DNA from: Apibacter adventoris | GTDB lineage: Bacteria > Bacteroidota > Bacteroidia > Flavobacteriales > Weeksellaceae | Length of the DNA: 64,000 bases | NCBI RefSeq assembly: GCF_002964975.1 | Contig: NZ_PSZM01000024.1 | Coordinates: 93,815-157,814, forward strand | Direction: 5' to 3' | Shown: positions 16,552 through 27,109 of the stretch, piece by piece | Numbering within the stretch: position 1 is the first letter of the stretch | Layout: each line of letters opens with the position of its first letter | The notes under the pieces: model-generated | What the model was told of the DNA's origin: nothing | What the model saw: only the letters and a program-made list of their open reading frames with translations | The model's database searches: none | Program-made: the position numbers and the translations under genes

Positions 16552-17412
16552 TTATTGATTTTTGTGTTCTTGTATAACTTCTTTTAAAGAGTTTGTACCA
16601 TTAATAGATGCCGGAAAACCTGCATAAACTGTCATCATTAACATGATCTCTTTTATTTCATCAACAGTCAATCCAATATTTAAACCTGCCTCAATATGAA
16701 ATTTTAATTGGGGTTGTGCATTACCTAAAGTAGCTAAAGCCGAAATTGTTGAGATCTGTCTATACTTTTTATCCAAATTGTCACGAGAGAAGATATCTCC
16801 GTATCCATATTCAATAGTAAGTCTGACTAATTCTGGAGATAAATTTTGGAAATTTTCCTTTAGAATTTGCTCTTGATTATCTTTTAAAATGGCTAAAAAT
16901 TTAGCTCCTAAAGTGTATTTATCAATAGTGGTATTTGTCGATGCTGTTTTTCCTTCTTTATCAATAATGCCTAAGGCTTTTCTTTCCTCTAAAACTTGCC
17001 TCAAAGCTTTCATTCCATTTATACATTTCGGAAATCCACAATAAACAGACATTTGTAAAATAATTTCTTTAACTTCATTAATAGTACTTCCGGTATTTAA
17101 AGCTCCATTTAGATGAACTTTTAGTTCAGGAATAGCACCTTGTGCAATTAAAGACGAAATGGCAACGATTTCTTTAGATTTATTATCCAAAGTAGTAAGG
17201 CTATAGACTTCTCCAAAAGAATATTCTATAATAAACCTGCTGAGTTCAGGTGAAATATCTTTTAATCCATTCACCACTTTTTCTCCTGCTTCTCCATCTA
17301 TTTCTTTTAACTTATTCCAGCCTTTGTTATATTTCTCTGAAGTTTTGTTGGGTTGTGAGTTCATTATTGTAATATTTATAAGTGTTAAAAATATAAAAAT
17401 GTATGATTTCAT
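16552..17412 (-). CDS. Exported protein with two carboxymuconolactone-decarboxylase-like domains
   Basis: The N-terminus is a signal peptide (hydrophobic run, then MNSQ). Two homologous domains follow at about residues 45-140 and 170-284. Each has the CMD fold pattern ELSRFIIEYSFG / ELVRLTIEYGYG, a helix (ISSLIAQGA..LKVH.NGALN and ISALATLGNAQPQLKFH.EAGLN), and the closing VYCGFP / VYAGFP. No CxxC pair of the AhpD peroxidase type is present. Family members act in aromatic degradation or peroxide defence and are normally cytoplasmic; export here is unusual. Function is unassigned. It is followed on the same strand by nothing, and an AraC regulator gene lies 237 bp upstream. Confidence 0.75.
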   Translation of the reverse strand: MKSYIFIFLTLINITIMNSQPNKTSEKYNKGWNKLKEIDGEAGEKVVNGLKDISPELSRFIIEYSFGEVYSLTTLDNKSKEIVAISSLIAQGAIPELKVHLNGALNTGSTINEVKEIILQMSVYCGFPKCINGMKALRQVLEERKALGIIDKEGKTASTNTTIDKYTLGAKFLAILKDNQEQILKENFQNLSPELVRLTIEYGYGDIFSRDNLDKKYRQISTISALATLGNAQPQLKFHIEAGLNIGLTVDEIKEIMLMMTVYAGFPASINGTNSLKEVIQEHKNQ

Positions 17413-17649
17413 ATTTGTTGATTTACATATTTTATTTGAATGCTAGTAAAATTTTTTCTTTTGTTTTTAACTTACATAAAAGATCAGATTTTTTTACATT
17501 TTCATCTATTAAAATCTTTGCTCCTTTTGATTTAATTGATATAAAAAGACAAAAATTGTTTTGCACAATTTCCAGATTATTTATTTAATATCTGTTTTTA
17601 ATTTACAAATACAAAATTAGTGGGATCAGAAATATATATTATAGGATTT

Positions 17650-18468
17650 TTATAAGTGTTTTCGGTACTTTTTTAAAAATTCAGTAGGAGATAGGGTAGT
17701 TCTTTTTTTGAAAATACGAGCGAAATAGGAACTATCTTCAAAGCCTAGTGAAAAAGCTATTTCGCTTATATTGTTAGAAGTATAGATCAATAAACGTTTT
17801 GCTTCAGTTACTTTAATATCTAATATATATTGTTTTACAGAAATTCCGGTAATATTTTTACATAGAGTATTTAAATTTTCAATTGGCATTCCGATTTTCT
17901 CTGCATATCTTTCAATTTTAATACAGTAAGGGTCTTCAAAAATTATTTGGTTTAATTTATTTATTGTTTTATTTACAACCGTTCTAACTACTTGACTTTC
18001 TTCTGCAACTCTTTTTAAAACAGAATGAAGATATAAAATTCCCGCTTTAATACTCTCATATGTCAAATGGTCATTACGTTTTTTTTCTTTTAATAAATTT
18101 GTAAATATATTTTCAATAAATAATTTGTTATATGTTATATCTAAGTAAGAAGCAATAGAGGTTAAATTAAGCTCTAAAACCAAGGTGGGATCGCATAATA
18201 AAATATATCCTTTACAATTTTCCGAATAGTTCCAATTATGAATTTGTTTCGGATAGACTAAAAACAATCGATTAGGGACTATTTCATATTCCTGCATATC
18301 AATAACATAAAACCCATTGCCTTGGGTAAACCAGACTAAGGAGTAAAAATTATGACGATGAGGCCAGTCTAATTCAGCATCTTCAGTATTTTCAAATGTT
18401 CCTACAAAATATGGAATATGTTGAGAAGGTAAATCAAGTATATCAGAAATGGAGTATTCTTTCAACAT
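17650..18468 (-). CDS. AraC-family transcriptional regulator (cupin sensor domain)
   Basis: This is a 272-residue regulator. The N-terminal half is a cupin-like ligand domain (PHRHNFYSLVWFTQGNGFYVID, then YPKQIHNW). The C-terminal ~100 residues are the two-helix-turn-helix AraC domain, ending with the family signature ISEIAFSLGFEDSSYFARIFKKRTTLSPTEF (second HTH). It stands directly upstream of the CMD-like gene on the same strand and probably controls that gene or the reductase cluster. The effector is unknown. Confidence 0.88.
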   Translation of the reverse strand: MLKEYSISDILDLPSQHIPYFVGTFENTEDAELDWPHRHNFYSLVWFTQGNGFYVIDMQEYEIVPNRLFLVYPKQIHNWNYSENCKGYILLCDPTLVLELNLTSIASYLDITYNKLFIENIFTNLLKEKKRNDHLTYESIKAGILYLHSVLKRVAEESQVVRTVVNKTINKLNQIIFEDPYCIKIERYAEKIGMPIENLNTLCKNITGISVKQYILDIKVTEAKRLLIYTSNNISEIAFSLGFEDSSYFARIFKKRTTLSPTEFLKKYRKHL

Positions 18469-18920
18469 AGTTCAAATTTAATGAAAAACTTTCAATTCAG
18501 TATTTATATGTTTTATTGAATTTATGTTTTTAGTTCTTATCATGATTTCTTTTTGAACTTTTAATGAAAATTATATTGAGCTCTATAGGAAAACAAATAG
18601 CTAAAAATTTACTTATTTTTACTTTATATATGAACTAAATGAAAATATATCATTCACAGAAATAGGATTTTATTATCGTTGAAATAGAAAAATTGAAAAA
18701 GAAAATTTATTTTGTTAATTCGTTAGTAAATGTTAGAAGTCTTCCATAAAGTTCAATATTTTGTATATTGTAATTGGATAAAAAGTTAAATTATTTATTG
18801 ACTTTTAAAATTGAATTATTCAATAAAAAATATTGTATAAATTCTTTTATATAATATAGAAAAATTAATAATTAAAGGTATCTCTCTGCATATTACCTAA
18901 TAAAAATAAATATTATAAAC
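18469..18920. other. Divergent intergenic region between two AraC genes
   Basis: 452 bp of AT-rich sequence separating divergently transcribed AraC-type genes. It must hold both promoters, but no clear -7/-33 pair or operator repeat was identified by eye. Confidence 0.5.
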
Positions 18921-19742
18921 ATGGAAAACACTCATAATGATGCACTAAAATTTAGTTATTCAAATATTTTTTTTTCATATTATTTTAATAATGAACGTAT
19001 TTGTCGAAATATGATAAAAGATCATATGTTAGTATTTGTATATTCAGGAGAATTATTGTTGTTAGAAGAAAAAAATACAATAAAAATACATAAAGGTGAA
19101 TGTGTTTTTTTAAAAAAAGATAACCGGGTAAATATGATTAAACAGCCTAATGGTAAAGAAAAGTTCAGTGGAATATTTATGGTTTTTAATCGTAATTTTT
19201 TACGTGAATTTTATCAGTCATTAGATAAAAATAAAATACCTCAAAATATAGAAAAACTTAAGCAAAGTGTTATAAAATTACCCAAGAGTTCTGCCATAAC
19301 CAGTCTTTTTCAATCAATGATTCCTTATTTTGATTCTGAAGAAAAACCGATGGAAAAACTCATGAAGCTTAAACTTTTAGAAGGTGTATATTCATTATTA
19401 CAAATTGACGAGCATTTTTATACTTGTTTGTTTGATTTTACAGCTATATGGAAAATCGATATTATGGAGTTTTTAGAAAATAACTATATGTATGATCTTT
19501 CAATAGATGAAATTGCTCATTTTACAGGACGTAGTTTATCTACATTTAAAAGAGATTTTAAAAAGATAAGTGATTTATCTCCACAAAAGTGGTTAATCGA
19601 AAGACGTTTGAAAACCGCTTATGATCTTTTGAAAAACGAAAATAAGAAAGTTTCTGAAGTGTATTTAGAAGTGGGATTTAAAAATTTTTCTCATTTTTCT
19701 ACTGCATTTAAACGGCAGTATGGTTTTCCGCCTTCTAAATAA
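18921..19742 (+). CDS. AraC-family transcriptional regulator
   Basis: This 273-residue protein has an N-terminal sensor region (cupin-like: MLVFVYSGELLLLEEKNTIKIHKGECVFLKKDN) and a C-terminal AraC DNA-binding domain. The two HTH motifs are visible as LSIDEIAHFTGRSLSTFKRDFKKI and VSEVYLEVGFKNFSHFSTAFKRQYG. The layout resembles YqhC/ExsA-type activators. It lies upstream of an SDR remnant and an aldo/keto reductase on the same strand, a common pairing in which the regulator switches on small reductases; that link is inference. Confidence 0.85.
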   Translation: MENTHNDALKFSYSNIFFSYYFNNERICRNMIKDHMLVFVYSGELLLLEEKNTIKIHKGECVFLKKDNRVNMIKQPNGKEKFSGIFMVFNRNFLREFYQSLDKNKIPQNIEKLKQSVIKLPKSSAITSLFQSMIPYFDSEEKPMEKLMKLKLLEGVYSLLQIDEHFYTCLFDFTAIWKIDIMEFLENNYMYDLSIDEIAHFTGRSLSTFKRDFKKISDLSPQKWLIERRLKTAYDLLKNENKKVSEVYLEVGFKNFSHFSTAFKRQYGFPPSK

Positions 19743-19916
19743 AAATGAGCGATTTTGCAAAATATTTTGAGCTTCTGAAAAAACAGATAAGAATTTTTAA
19801 TTTGTACCTTTCGTGTGTTGAATTAAAAAATAATATAATAAGTTACTTTATATAATAAAATTAATATAATTTACAGAATATTTAATTAAAAAGGGAGGGA
19901 TAGCCTATATGCATAG

Positions 19917-20252
19917 GTTACAGATGTAACAGACTCTAATCAGGTGAAAAAATTAGTGGAAGCAGCAGTAGAAAAATTTGGCAAAATATATGTTATGCTA
20001 AATAATGCAGGATTAATGCAACAATCTCCATTGGAGCTTTTGAAAATTGATGACTGGGATAGAATGATAGATGTAAATATTAAAGGAGTATTATATGGAA
20101 TCGCAGCAGCTTTACCTTATATAAAAAAACAAAAATCAGGACATATAATAAATGTTTCTTCAGTAGCAGGGCATAAGGTATCACCTGGTAGTGCGGTTTA
20201 TTCAGCAACAAAATTTGCAGTTCGAGTAATAAAAAAAAATAAAAGTTATTAG
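19917..20252 (+). pseudogene. Short-chain dehydrogenase/reductase fragment
   Basis: The middle part of an SDR enzyme remains. It starts in frame at [14 protein letters not shown] (a TAG lies just before) and keeps the NNAG motif, the catalytic serine region INVSSVAG and the catalytic YSATK. The N-terminal nucleotide-binding glycine motif and the start codon are missing, and after FAVR the sequence runs into VIKKNKSY and stops. A full SDR has about 245 residues; about 110 remain. It is therefore non-functional. It lies between the AraC regulator and the aldo/keto reductase, suggesting the reductase cluster once had two enzymes. Confidence 0.8.
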
Positions 20253-20315
20253 ATCATAAAACGGAATATGAAAATTTTAGTTTATATGAAGACATATGTA
20301 ACAGAAAAATGTTAG

Positions 20316-21362
<1,047 letters not shown>

Positions 21363-21504
21363 TTTTATGAATACAAGATACTTTCTTTCAAAAGATTAAA
21401 AAATGTCAAAAAATAGAAATAAAATATTATTTATAAATGAATGTAAATTATTTTATTAGTAAAGTTCAGAATTATTATAAGTATGATATTAATAAAAGAA
21501 ATTC

Positions 21505-21636
21505 ATTGAAAGCAGGATAAAAAAATACACTGTACATACCAGTCAGCTGTTAGATTTTTCTTTTGGATGATTTCCAATCCGAGGGGCTTACCCAAATTTC
21601 AGAGTATGAGCACCCAAATTTTGTTTCCGTTATCAT
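21505..21636 (-). pseudogene. Possible integrase fragment next to tRNA-His
   Basis: A small minus-strand frame from ATG 21636 reads TKFGCSYSEIWVSPSDWKSSKRK and stops at 21550. In the next frame the sense continues as NLTADWYVQCIFL to about 21506. Together these resemble, from memory, the N-terminal part of a Bacteroidota tyrosine-type integrase (SEIWVSP..W...WYVQC pattern) with a frameshift. Its place beside a tRNA gene and its more GC-rich base composition support a mobile-element scar. The family match is not verified. Confidence 0.4.
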
Positions 21637-21684
21637 GTGTAATTTACATTGCCGTTCACATTGCCGTTTTCAGTAATTACACAT
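21635..21684. repeat. Inverted repeat enclosing a 12-bp tandem repeat
   Basis: ATGTGTAATT (21635-21644) and AATTACACAT (21675-21684) are perfect inverted repeats. Between them ACATTGCCGTT occurs twice with a 12-bp period (21646-21656 and 21658-21668). It lies between the integrase-like fragment and tRNA-His and may be a recombination or element-end site. Confidence 0.6.
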
Positions 21685-21697
21685 TTGAAGTGATTTG

Positions 21698-21741
21698 GTA
21701 AAAAGCTCTAAAACCTAATATGGGAGCGGCTTTAGAGCTTT
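21698..21741 (-). terminator. Terminator of tRNA-His
   Basis: AAAGCTCTAAA (21702-21712) and TTTAGAGCTTT (21731-21741) form a perfect 11-bp stem; on the minus strand it ends in a T-run. It directly follows the tRNA 3' end. Confidence 0.8.
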
Positions 21742-21742
21742 G

Positions 21743-21817
<75 letters not shown>

Positions 21818-21829
21818 GTTTTGAGAGTG

Positions 21830-21860
21830 CAAATATATAAATAGATTTTTTATTTTCAAA
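21830..21860 (-). promoter_or_regulatory. Consensus promoter of tRNA-His, overlapping the bshB1 stop codon
   Basis: On the minus strand TTTG (21857-21860) and TATATTTG (21830-21837) are 19 bp apart. The -33 element shares bases with the TGA stop codon of bshB1 (21856-21858). Confidence 0.8.
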
Positions 21861-22575
21861 CAAAATTTTCAAAATCTTTAAGACCGATCCATTGGGGTGA
21901 AGTAAACCCTTCTCCGGCATCAGTTCCTATAAGTCTACCTAAATTTTCTGCTCTGTAAATAATACTTTTTTTAAAATTTTTGGATGTAATAGGCGTAATT
22001 GGTTCCTGAGATTCAGGATCATAGAATTGAGATTTGTAAGCCATACAAGCTTCAGTTTTCTTGTCTAAATATTCCGAAATATCTATAATAAAATCAGGTT
22101 TATCTTCATTCCACTGAATATAATTAAAGAGGTGTTTAGGTCTCCAATTTTCTTGTTCAATGTTATTTATTTCCGTTTTAATTTTTCTTAATCCCGAAAG
22201 GAAACAAGAATCATAAACTAATTTAGAAGCTTTTCCATGATCCGGGTGCCTGTCTGCTATAGCATTAGCCAATATAATAGTAGGTTTATATTTCCTAATA
22301 ATTTTTATAATTTCTATTTGATGTTTTTCATCATTTATAAAAAAACCATCTCTAAATTTTAGATTTTCTCTTATAGAAATTCCTAAAATTTCTATACTTT
22401 TTTCAGCTTCAATTTTTCTGGTTTCAAATGTTCCGCGTGTACCCAGCTCTCCTTGGGTTAAATCTAAGATTCCTACTTTTTTATTTGAAGCAACCATTTT
22501 AGCCAAAGTACCTCCACAACCAAGCTCTACATCATCTGGATGTGCACCTATGGCAAGAATATCTAATTTTGTCAT
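21856..22575 (-). CDS. bshB1: Bacillithiol biosynthesis deacetylase BshB1
   Basis: This is a zinc-dependent LmbE-like/PIG-L family deacetylase of 239 residues. BshB1 removes acetyl from N-acetylglucosaminyl-malate to give glucosaminyl-malate, the second step of bacillithiol synthesis, in the cytoplasm. The metal motif AHPDD is at residues 11-15, the general GELGTRG segment at about 42-48, and the second metal histidine lies in DRHPDH. Length and motif order fit BshB1 closely. The promoter of the downstream tRNA-His starts within its stop codon. No other bacillithiol gene is in the window. Confidence 0.9.
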   Translation of the reverse strand: MTKLDILAIGAHPDDVELGCGGTLAKMVASNKKVGILDLTQGELGTRGTFETRKIEAEKSIEILGISIRENLKFRDGFFINDEKHQIEIIKIIRKYKPTIILANAIADRHPDHGKASKLVYDSCFLSGLRKIKTEINNIEQENWRPKHLFNYIQWNEDKPDFIIDISEYLDKKTEACMAYKSQFYDPESQEPITPITSKNFKKSIIYRAENLGRLIGTDAGEGFTSPQWIGLKDFENFV

Positions 22576-22652
22576 AATAAAGAATTGATGCTCATATATA
22601 AATATTACATTATAATACTAAAATTTTTATATAATAATTTTTAAAATATAAT

Positions 22653-22964
22653 TTATAATTGAGATTCAACCTGTGCCATCAAACTTTCTATTTTAGATTT
22701 AATGTCTGAATTTGGGGATATTTGCCAGGCTCTTATAGTAAATGTATTACCTTTGGTTCTTATTATTAATCCGTAATCTGCACTTTTAGAAGTCCATATT
22801 CCTGGAGAAGATGGCTCTCCGAATGTTTGTTGTATCAGAGATTCCACTTTTTCTATTTTTTCAGGGGTAGATTGTATTTCATTACTATATTTATACATAT
22901 TTTCTTGTGCTATACCAAAAACTGAAAAAATAGTTAAAAATAAAATTAAAAGTTTTGTTTTCAT
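22653..22964 (-). CDS. Small exported protein of unknown function
   Basis: 103 residues with a clear Sec signal (MKTKLLILFLTIFSVFGIAQ). The mature part, about 83 residues, contains a predicted alternating alpha/beta pattern (IEKVESLIQQTFGEPSSPGIW, then YGLIIRTKGNTFTIRAW). No named domain is recognised and there are no cysteines after the signal, so it is not a lipoprotein. It stands alone between the L31 terminator and bshB1. Confidence 0.6.
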   Translation of the reverse strand: MKTKLLILFLTIFSVFGIAQENMYKYSNEIQSTPEKIEKVESLIQQTFGEPSSPGIWTSKSADYGLIIRTKGNTFTIRAWQISPNSDIKSKIESLMAQVESQL

Positions 22965-23109
22965 AATTGTTATTTCATTTGTTAGTTATAAAGTTGTTTT
23001 TTGTTAATGTATAAGGGGGAAATTGTATAAAATTAGAATAAATAGCATTTAAAATAATATGCATTTATTAATGTCAATATTTGTGCCATAAGTTTAAATA
23101 AATATTATA

Positions 23110-23155
23110 AAAAAAGTAACCCTGTTCCGTATTTAGGATCAGGGTTGTTTTTCTA
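23110..23155. terminator. Terminator after the L31 gene
   Basis: AACCCTG (23118-23124) pairs with CAGGGTT (23140-23146). Minus-strand transcripts from L31 meet a long T-run after the stem; the plus direction also has a T-run. Confidence 0.75.
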
Positions 23156-23180
23156 TAAGTAAAAAATATCTTTAAAAATA

Positions 23181-23432
23181 TTATTTTTTATAATTTTTGT
23201 ATTTATTAAAAAATTTATCTACTCTACCGGCAGTATCAACTAATTTTACTTTTCCTGTATAGAAAGGATGGGAAGTACTGGATATTTCCATTTTTATCAA
23301 AGGATATTCTTGCCCTTCGTATTCTATAGTATCTTTAGTTTCTGCAGTAGATCTGCAAATAAACATTTCGTCATTACTCATATCTTTAAATACAACCAAT
23401 CTATAGTTCTCAGGATGAATGTCTTTTTTCAT
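23181..23432 (-). CDS. rpmE2: 50S ribosomal protein L31 type B
   Basis: 83 residues beginning [17 protein letters not shown], the standard L31 N-terminus. The ending [23 protein letters not shown] is diagnostic. The zinc-binding CxxC of type A is missing, which makes it the zinc-independent type B form. A longer frame to 23462 exists, but the promoter (23452-23482) overlaps that extension, so the internal ATG at 23432 is the start. Confidence 0.95.
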   Translation of the reverse strand: MKKDIHPENYRLVVFKDMSNDEMFICRSTAETKDTIEYEGQEYPLIKMEISSTSHPFYTGKVKLVDTAGRVDKFFNKYKNYKK

Positions 23433-23451
23433 TATTATTAAATTTGAGATG

Positions 23452-23482
23452 CAAAAATACAATTTTTTTCTAAATTAACAAG
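23452..23482 (-). promoter_or_regulatory. Promoter of the L31 gene
   Basis: On the minus strand CTTG (23479-23482), then a 19-bp spacer and TATTTTTG (23452-23459). The spacing is the same as at the stable RNA promoters. Confidence 0.7.
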
Positions 23483-23491
23483 AACTGAAAT

Positions 23492-24718
23492 TTATTTTTC
23501 AAATATATTTTTTAAGTTTTCATTTATAATATCTAAAAAATCTTCAGTATTTAGATAATCATCTTTTGTCATTTCTTTTCCTTTAACTAAAAGCGCTAAA
23601 TCTTTTGTCATTTTTCCGGATTCTACCGTATCGATACAAACCTTTTCTAAAGTTTCTGCAAATTTTGTTACTTCAGGAGTATTGTCTAATTTTCCTCTAT
23701 GCATTAATCCTCTGGTCCAGGCAAAAATCGAAGCAATTGGATTGGTTGAGGTTTCTTTACCTTCCTGATATAAACGATAATGTCTTGTTACTGTACCATG
23801 AGCAGCTTCTGCTTCAACAGTTTTACCGTCAGGGGTTACTAAAACAGAAGTCATAAGTCCTAATGATCCAAAACCTTGCGCCACAGTATCAGATTGTACA
23901 TCTCCATCATAATTTTTACAAGCCCAAACAAAACCTCCGTTCCATTTCATAGCCGATGCTACCATATCATCAATTAGTCGATGTTCGTAGGTAATCCCTA
24001 GTTCTTCAAATTTATTTTTATAATCTTTTTCGTAAATTTCTTGGAATATATCTTTAAAACGACCGTCATAAGCTTTTAATATAGTATTTTTTGTAGAAAG
24101 ATACAAAGGCCATTTTTTTGTTAAAGCCATTTGAAATGATGAATGTGCAAAACCTTTAATAGATTCATCTGTATTATACATAGACATAGCAACCCCACTA
24201 TCTTTAAAGTCAAATACTTCCCATGTTTGAGCTTCTCCATTTTCAGGAGTGAAAATCATGGTAAGTTTTCCGGGACCATTGGTAAGAACATCGGTAGCTT
24301 TATATTGGTCCCCAAAAGCATGTCTGCCTATAACTATTGGCTGCGTCCATCCCTGAACATATCTGGGAACATTTTTCATAATTATGGGTTCTCTAAAAAC
24401 AGTACCTCCTACAATGTTACGAATAGTACCATTGGGAGATTTCCACATTTTTTTTAAGTTGAATTCTTTAACTCGTGCTTCGTCGGGGGTTATAGTTGCA
24501 CATTTTACGGCAACATTATATTTTTTAGTTGCTTCTGCTGAATCTATAGTGACCTGATCATTGGTTTTATCCCGGTTTTCAATTCCTAAATCATAATATT
24601 TTAGATCTATATCTAAGTAAGGGAGAATCAATTTATCTTTAATGAATTTCCAGATGATTCTTGTCATTTCATCACCATCCATTTCCACAATAGGGTTTAG
24701 TACTTTTATTTTTTGCAT
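23492..24718 (-). CDS. icd: NADP-dependent isocitrate dehydrogenase (eukaryote-like type II)
   Basis: The 408-residue protein oxidises isocitrate to 2-oxoglutarate in the TCA cycle, making NADPH in the cytoplasm. The sequence is of the dimeric group also found in eukaryotes (IDH1/2): [17 protein letters not shown] at the start, [10 protein letters not shown] with the substrate-binding serine/asparagine, GTVFREPI, the metal-binding DDMVA, and the NADP site GTVTRH. Length agrees with that type. A -7 box TATATTTG (24741-24748, minus strand) lies 22 bp before the start. It has no obvious operon partner. Confidence 0.93.
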   Translation of the reverse strand: MQKIKVLNPIVEMDGDEMTRIIWKFIKDKLILPYLDIDLKYYDLGIENRDKTNDQVTIDSAEATKKYNVAVKCATITPDEARVKEFNLKKMWKSPNGTIRNIVGGTVFREPIIMKNVPRYVQGWTQPIVIGRHAFGDQYKATDVLTNGPGKLTMIFTPENGEAQTWEVFDFKDSGVAMSMYNTDESIKGFAHSSFQMALTKKWPLYLSTKNTILKAYDGRFKDIFQEIYEKDYKNKFEELGITYEHRLIDDMVASAMKWNGGFVWACKNYDGDVQSDTVAQGFGSLGLMTSVLVTPDGKTVEAEAAHGTVTRHYRLYQEGKETSTNPIASIFAWTRGLMHRGKLDNTPEVTKFAETLEKVCIDTVESGKMTKDLALLVKGKEMTKDDYLNTEDFLDIINENLKNIFEK

Positions 24719-24748
24719 AATTACCTTTAATTGATTTCTTCAAATATA

Positions 24749-25066
24749 ATAAGAGTCATCATAGAAAAAAAAATATTTACTTTATAAATATTAAACATTT
24801 ATTAAAAACTTGTATTAAAAATTATATATTATTTTAAATTTTTTTGAATAATATTTTGGTTAAGTTATGTAAATATCAGTTTATAGCTAATTAACAAAAT
24901 GTTTAAAATCTGTTTAAGATGATTGATTAAAATATGAATTTACATACATTTTGTTTATTTAATTGTATAATTAGTATCATATGAGAATATTATTTTTTAA
25001 TAAAAATGACAGGGTATTTGTTATATTTTTAACTTATAAAAGTTGAATTTAGAATAAAAATGAATA
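24749..25066. other. Intergenic region, nothing recognised
   Basis: About 320 bp of very AT-rich sequence between the icd promoter and feoB's 3' end. No stem-loop with a T-run and no small gene could be supported. Confidence 0.5.
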
Positions 25067-27100
25067 TTATTTTAAAATTTGGTAACATAAAAATGCTATA
25101 AAATAAGCTATACCTGTCATAAAAAAGAGTTGTAAAAAAGGCCATTTCCATGAATTTGTTTCTTTTTTCACAATAGCCAGAGTACTTACACATTGCATAG
25201 CAAAAGCATAAAATAAAAGAATAGATATACCAGTAGCAAAATTAAATGTTGGTTTTCCTGTATTATGGTTTATATCTTTTTTCATTAATTCTTTTAGTTT
25301 TAAATTTTCAGCCCCGTCATCTTCCATACTGTATATGGAAGCTAATGTTCCAACAAAAACTTCTCGGGCAGCAAAAGAAGATAATATACCAATATCAATT
25401 TTCCAATCAAATCCTAAAGGTTCAAATATGGGTTCAATAGTCTTACCAAAAGCACCTAGGTAGGAATTTTCTAATGTAGTTTTTGTGAAATAGGAAGTTT
25501 CTTTAGATTTGTTATTAGTCTTACCAAAGGAACCTAGTACCCATAAAATAACACTGACAGCTAATATTATTTTACCGGCATTAGCAACAAAACTCCATGA
25601 TTTTTCAAATAACCCGTAAAATACATTCCTCCAAAATGGAATTTTGTAATTAGGCATATCTAAAATAAGATAGCTTTTATAGGTAGATTTAAGAAACTTA
25701 TTGGCAAATGCTGCTCCTATAAAGGCCATTATAACACCTAATAGATACATAATCATCATAGTTACTCCTTGTAAGTTAAATAAACCATGTCCTTTAGGTA
25801 TAATTAATGCTATAATGATGGAATAAATAGGCAATCTTGCGGAACAGGTTATAAAAGGAGTTACTAGAATAGTAATTAATCTTTCTTTAGAATTTTCAAT
25901 ATTTCTTGCAGACATAATTGCAGGGATTGCACAAGCTGCACCTGATAAAAGTGGAACCACACTTTTTCCACTTAAACCAAAAGGTCTGAACCACCTATCC
26001 ATAATGAAAACAACCCTCGCCATATATCCGCTTTCCTCCATTAATAAAAGGAAGAAAAATAAAATAGCAATTTGCGGAACAAAAACTACCACACCACTAA
26101 TACCCGGAATTAAACCATCTGCTAATAACTCAGTTAACGGTCCGGCAGGTAATTTTTCTGATAAAAAGGAGCTAAAACTTGCAAAAAAACCTTCTATCCA
26201 GTCTTGAGGATAGCTTGATAAAAAAAATAAAGCTTGAAAAATCAAAAATAAAATTCCAAAAAATATTACATATCCCCAAAAAGGATGAAGTAAAACTTTA
26301 TCCAGCTTATTAGTAATGGTTTGATATGTAGGATCTTTATATACAACCTTTTCAATTAAGTTATCTATAAATTGATGTCTGGAGATGGTCTCTTTTATTT
26401 GTAATCTTTTGGGTATTATTTTGTATTCTTTAATAACTTCAGATACTTTTTTTCTGTATTTTTCAGGAATATTCTGTAAGTTGGTTTGTGATAAAAATAA
26501 CCATGCTAAATAATCATTTGTATGAAATGTCTGGGTAATAATATTTATAGCACCAGTTATTTCTTTAGGATAATTGAAAGTGTTTTGTTTTTTTTTACTT
26601 CCGCCATTATGTATGGCTTCTTTAAGTTCTTTAATACCTATGCCTTTTCTGGAACTTATAAGTATAACCGGAGTATCAAAACAAGTAGAAAGATTATCTT
26701 TTCGTAAAAGAATACCTTCTTTTTCTATTTCATCTATTTGGTTAATAGCTAATATGGTTGGTATTTCTAAATCTATTACCTGTTCATATAAAAAAAGACT
26801 TCTTTTCATATTATGAACATCGGCAACAACAATAATTAGATCAGGATAATCTGAATTTGAAGGGTCGGAAAATGCATTTAAGACTACTTTTTCATCTTCA
26901 GAAGAAGGACATAAACTATACGTTCCCGGTAAATCTATAAGTGTATAGTTAACATCTTTATATTTGAATTTTCCTTTTTTTTGTTCAACAGTAATACCGG
27001 GATAATTTCCTGTTTTTTGGTGTAATCCACTTAATTGATTAAAAAGAGTGGTTTTTCCTGCATTTGGATTCCCTACAAGAATAATATTTTTTTCACTCAT
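25067..27100 (-). CDS. feoB: Ferrous iron transporter FeoB
   Basis: This inner-membrane Fe(II) transporter has 677 residues. The N-terminal G-protein domain shows G1 GNPNAGKTT (residues 10-18), the G2 region GNYPGITVE, G3 DLPGTYSL and G4 NQID. Then come the helical guanine-nucleotide-dissociation domain and about eight or more membrane helices with two Gate-like halves (LSGAACAIPAIMSARN, ITCSARLPIY). It forms an operon with feoA, which is 9 bp upstream. FeoB is usual length for Bacteroidota, without a fused FeoA. A small FeoC is not seen. Confidence 0.96.
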   Translation of the reverse strand: MSEKNIILVGNPNAGKTTLFNQLSGLHQKTGNYPGITVEQKKGKFKYKDVNYTLIDLPGTYSLCPSSEDEKVVLNAFSDPSNSDYPDLIIVVADVHNMKRSLFLYEQVIDLEIPTILAINQIDEIEKEGILLRKDNLSTCFDTPVILISSRKGIGIKELKEAIHNGGSKKKQNTFNYPKEITGAINIITQTFHTNDYLAWLFLSQTNLQNIPEKYRKKVSEVIKEYKIIPKRLQIKETISRHQFIDNLIEKVVYKDPTYQTITNKLDKVLLHPFWGYVIFFGILFLIFQALFFLSSYPQDWIEGFFASFSSFLSEKLPAGPLTELLADGLIPGISGVVVFVPQIAILFFFLLLMEESGYMARVVFIMDRWFRPFGLSGKSVVPLLSGAACAIPAIMSARNIENSKERLITILVTPFITCSARLPIYSIIIALIIPKGHGLFNLQGVTMMIMYLLGVIMAFIGAAFANKFLKSTYKSYLILDMPNYKIPFWRNVFYGLFEKSWSFVANAGKIILAVSVILWVLGSFGKTNNKSKETSYFTKTTLENSYLGAFGKTIEPIFEPLGFDWKIDIGILSSFAAREVFVGTLASIYSMEDDGAENLKLKELMKKDINHNTGKPTFNFATGISILLFYAFAMQCVSTLAIVKKETNSWKWPFLQLFFMTGIAYFIAFLCYQILK

Positions 27101-27109
27101 TTTATTATT

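Noticed and set aside
17403..17588. 61-residue plus-strand frame between the CMD-like and AraC genes
   Set aside because: Hydrophobic, AT-driven composition and no start signal; it looks like non-coding promoter sequence.
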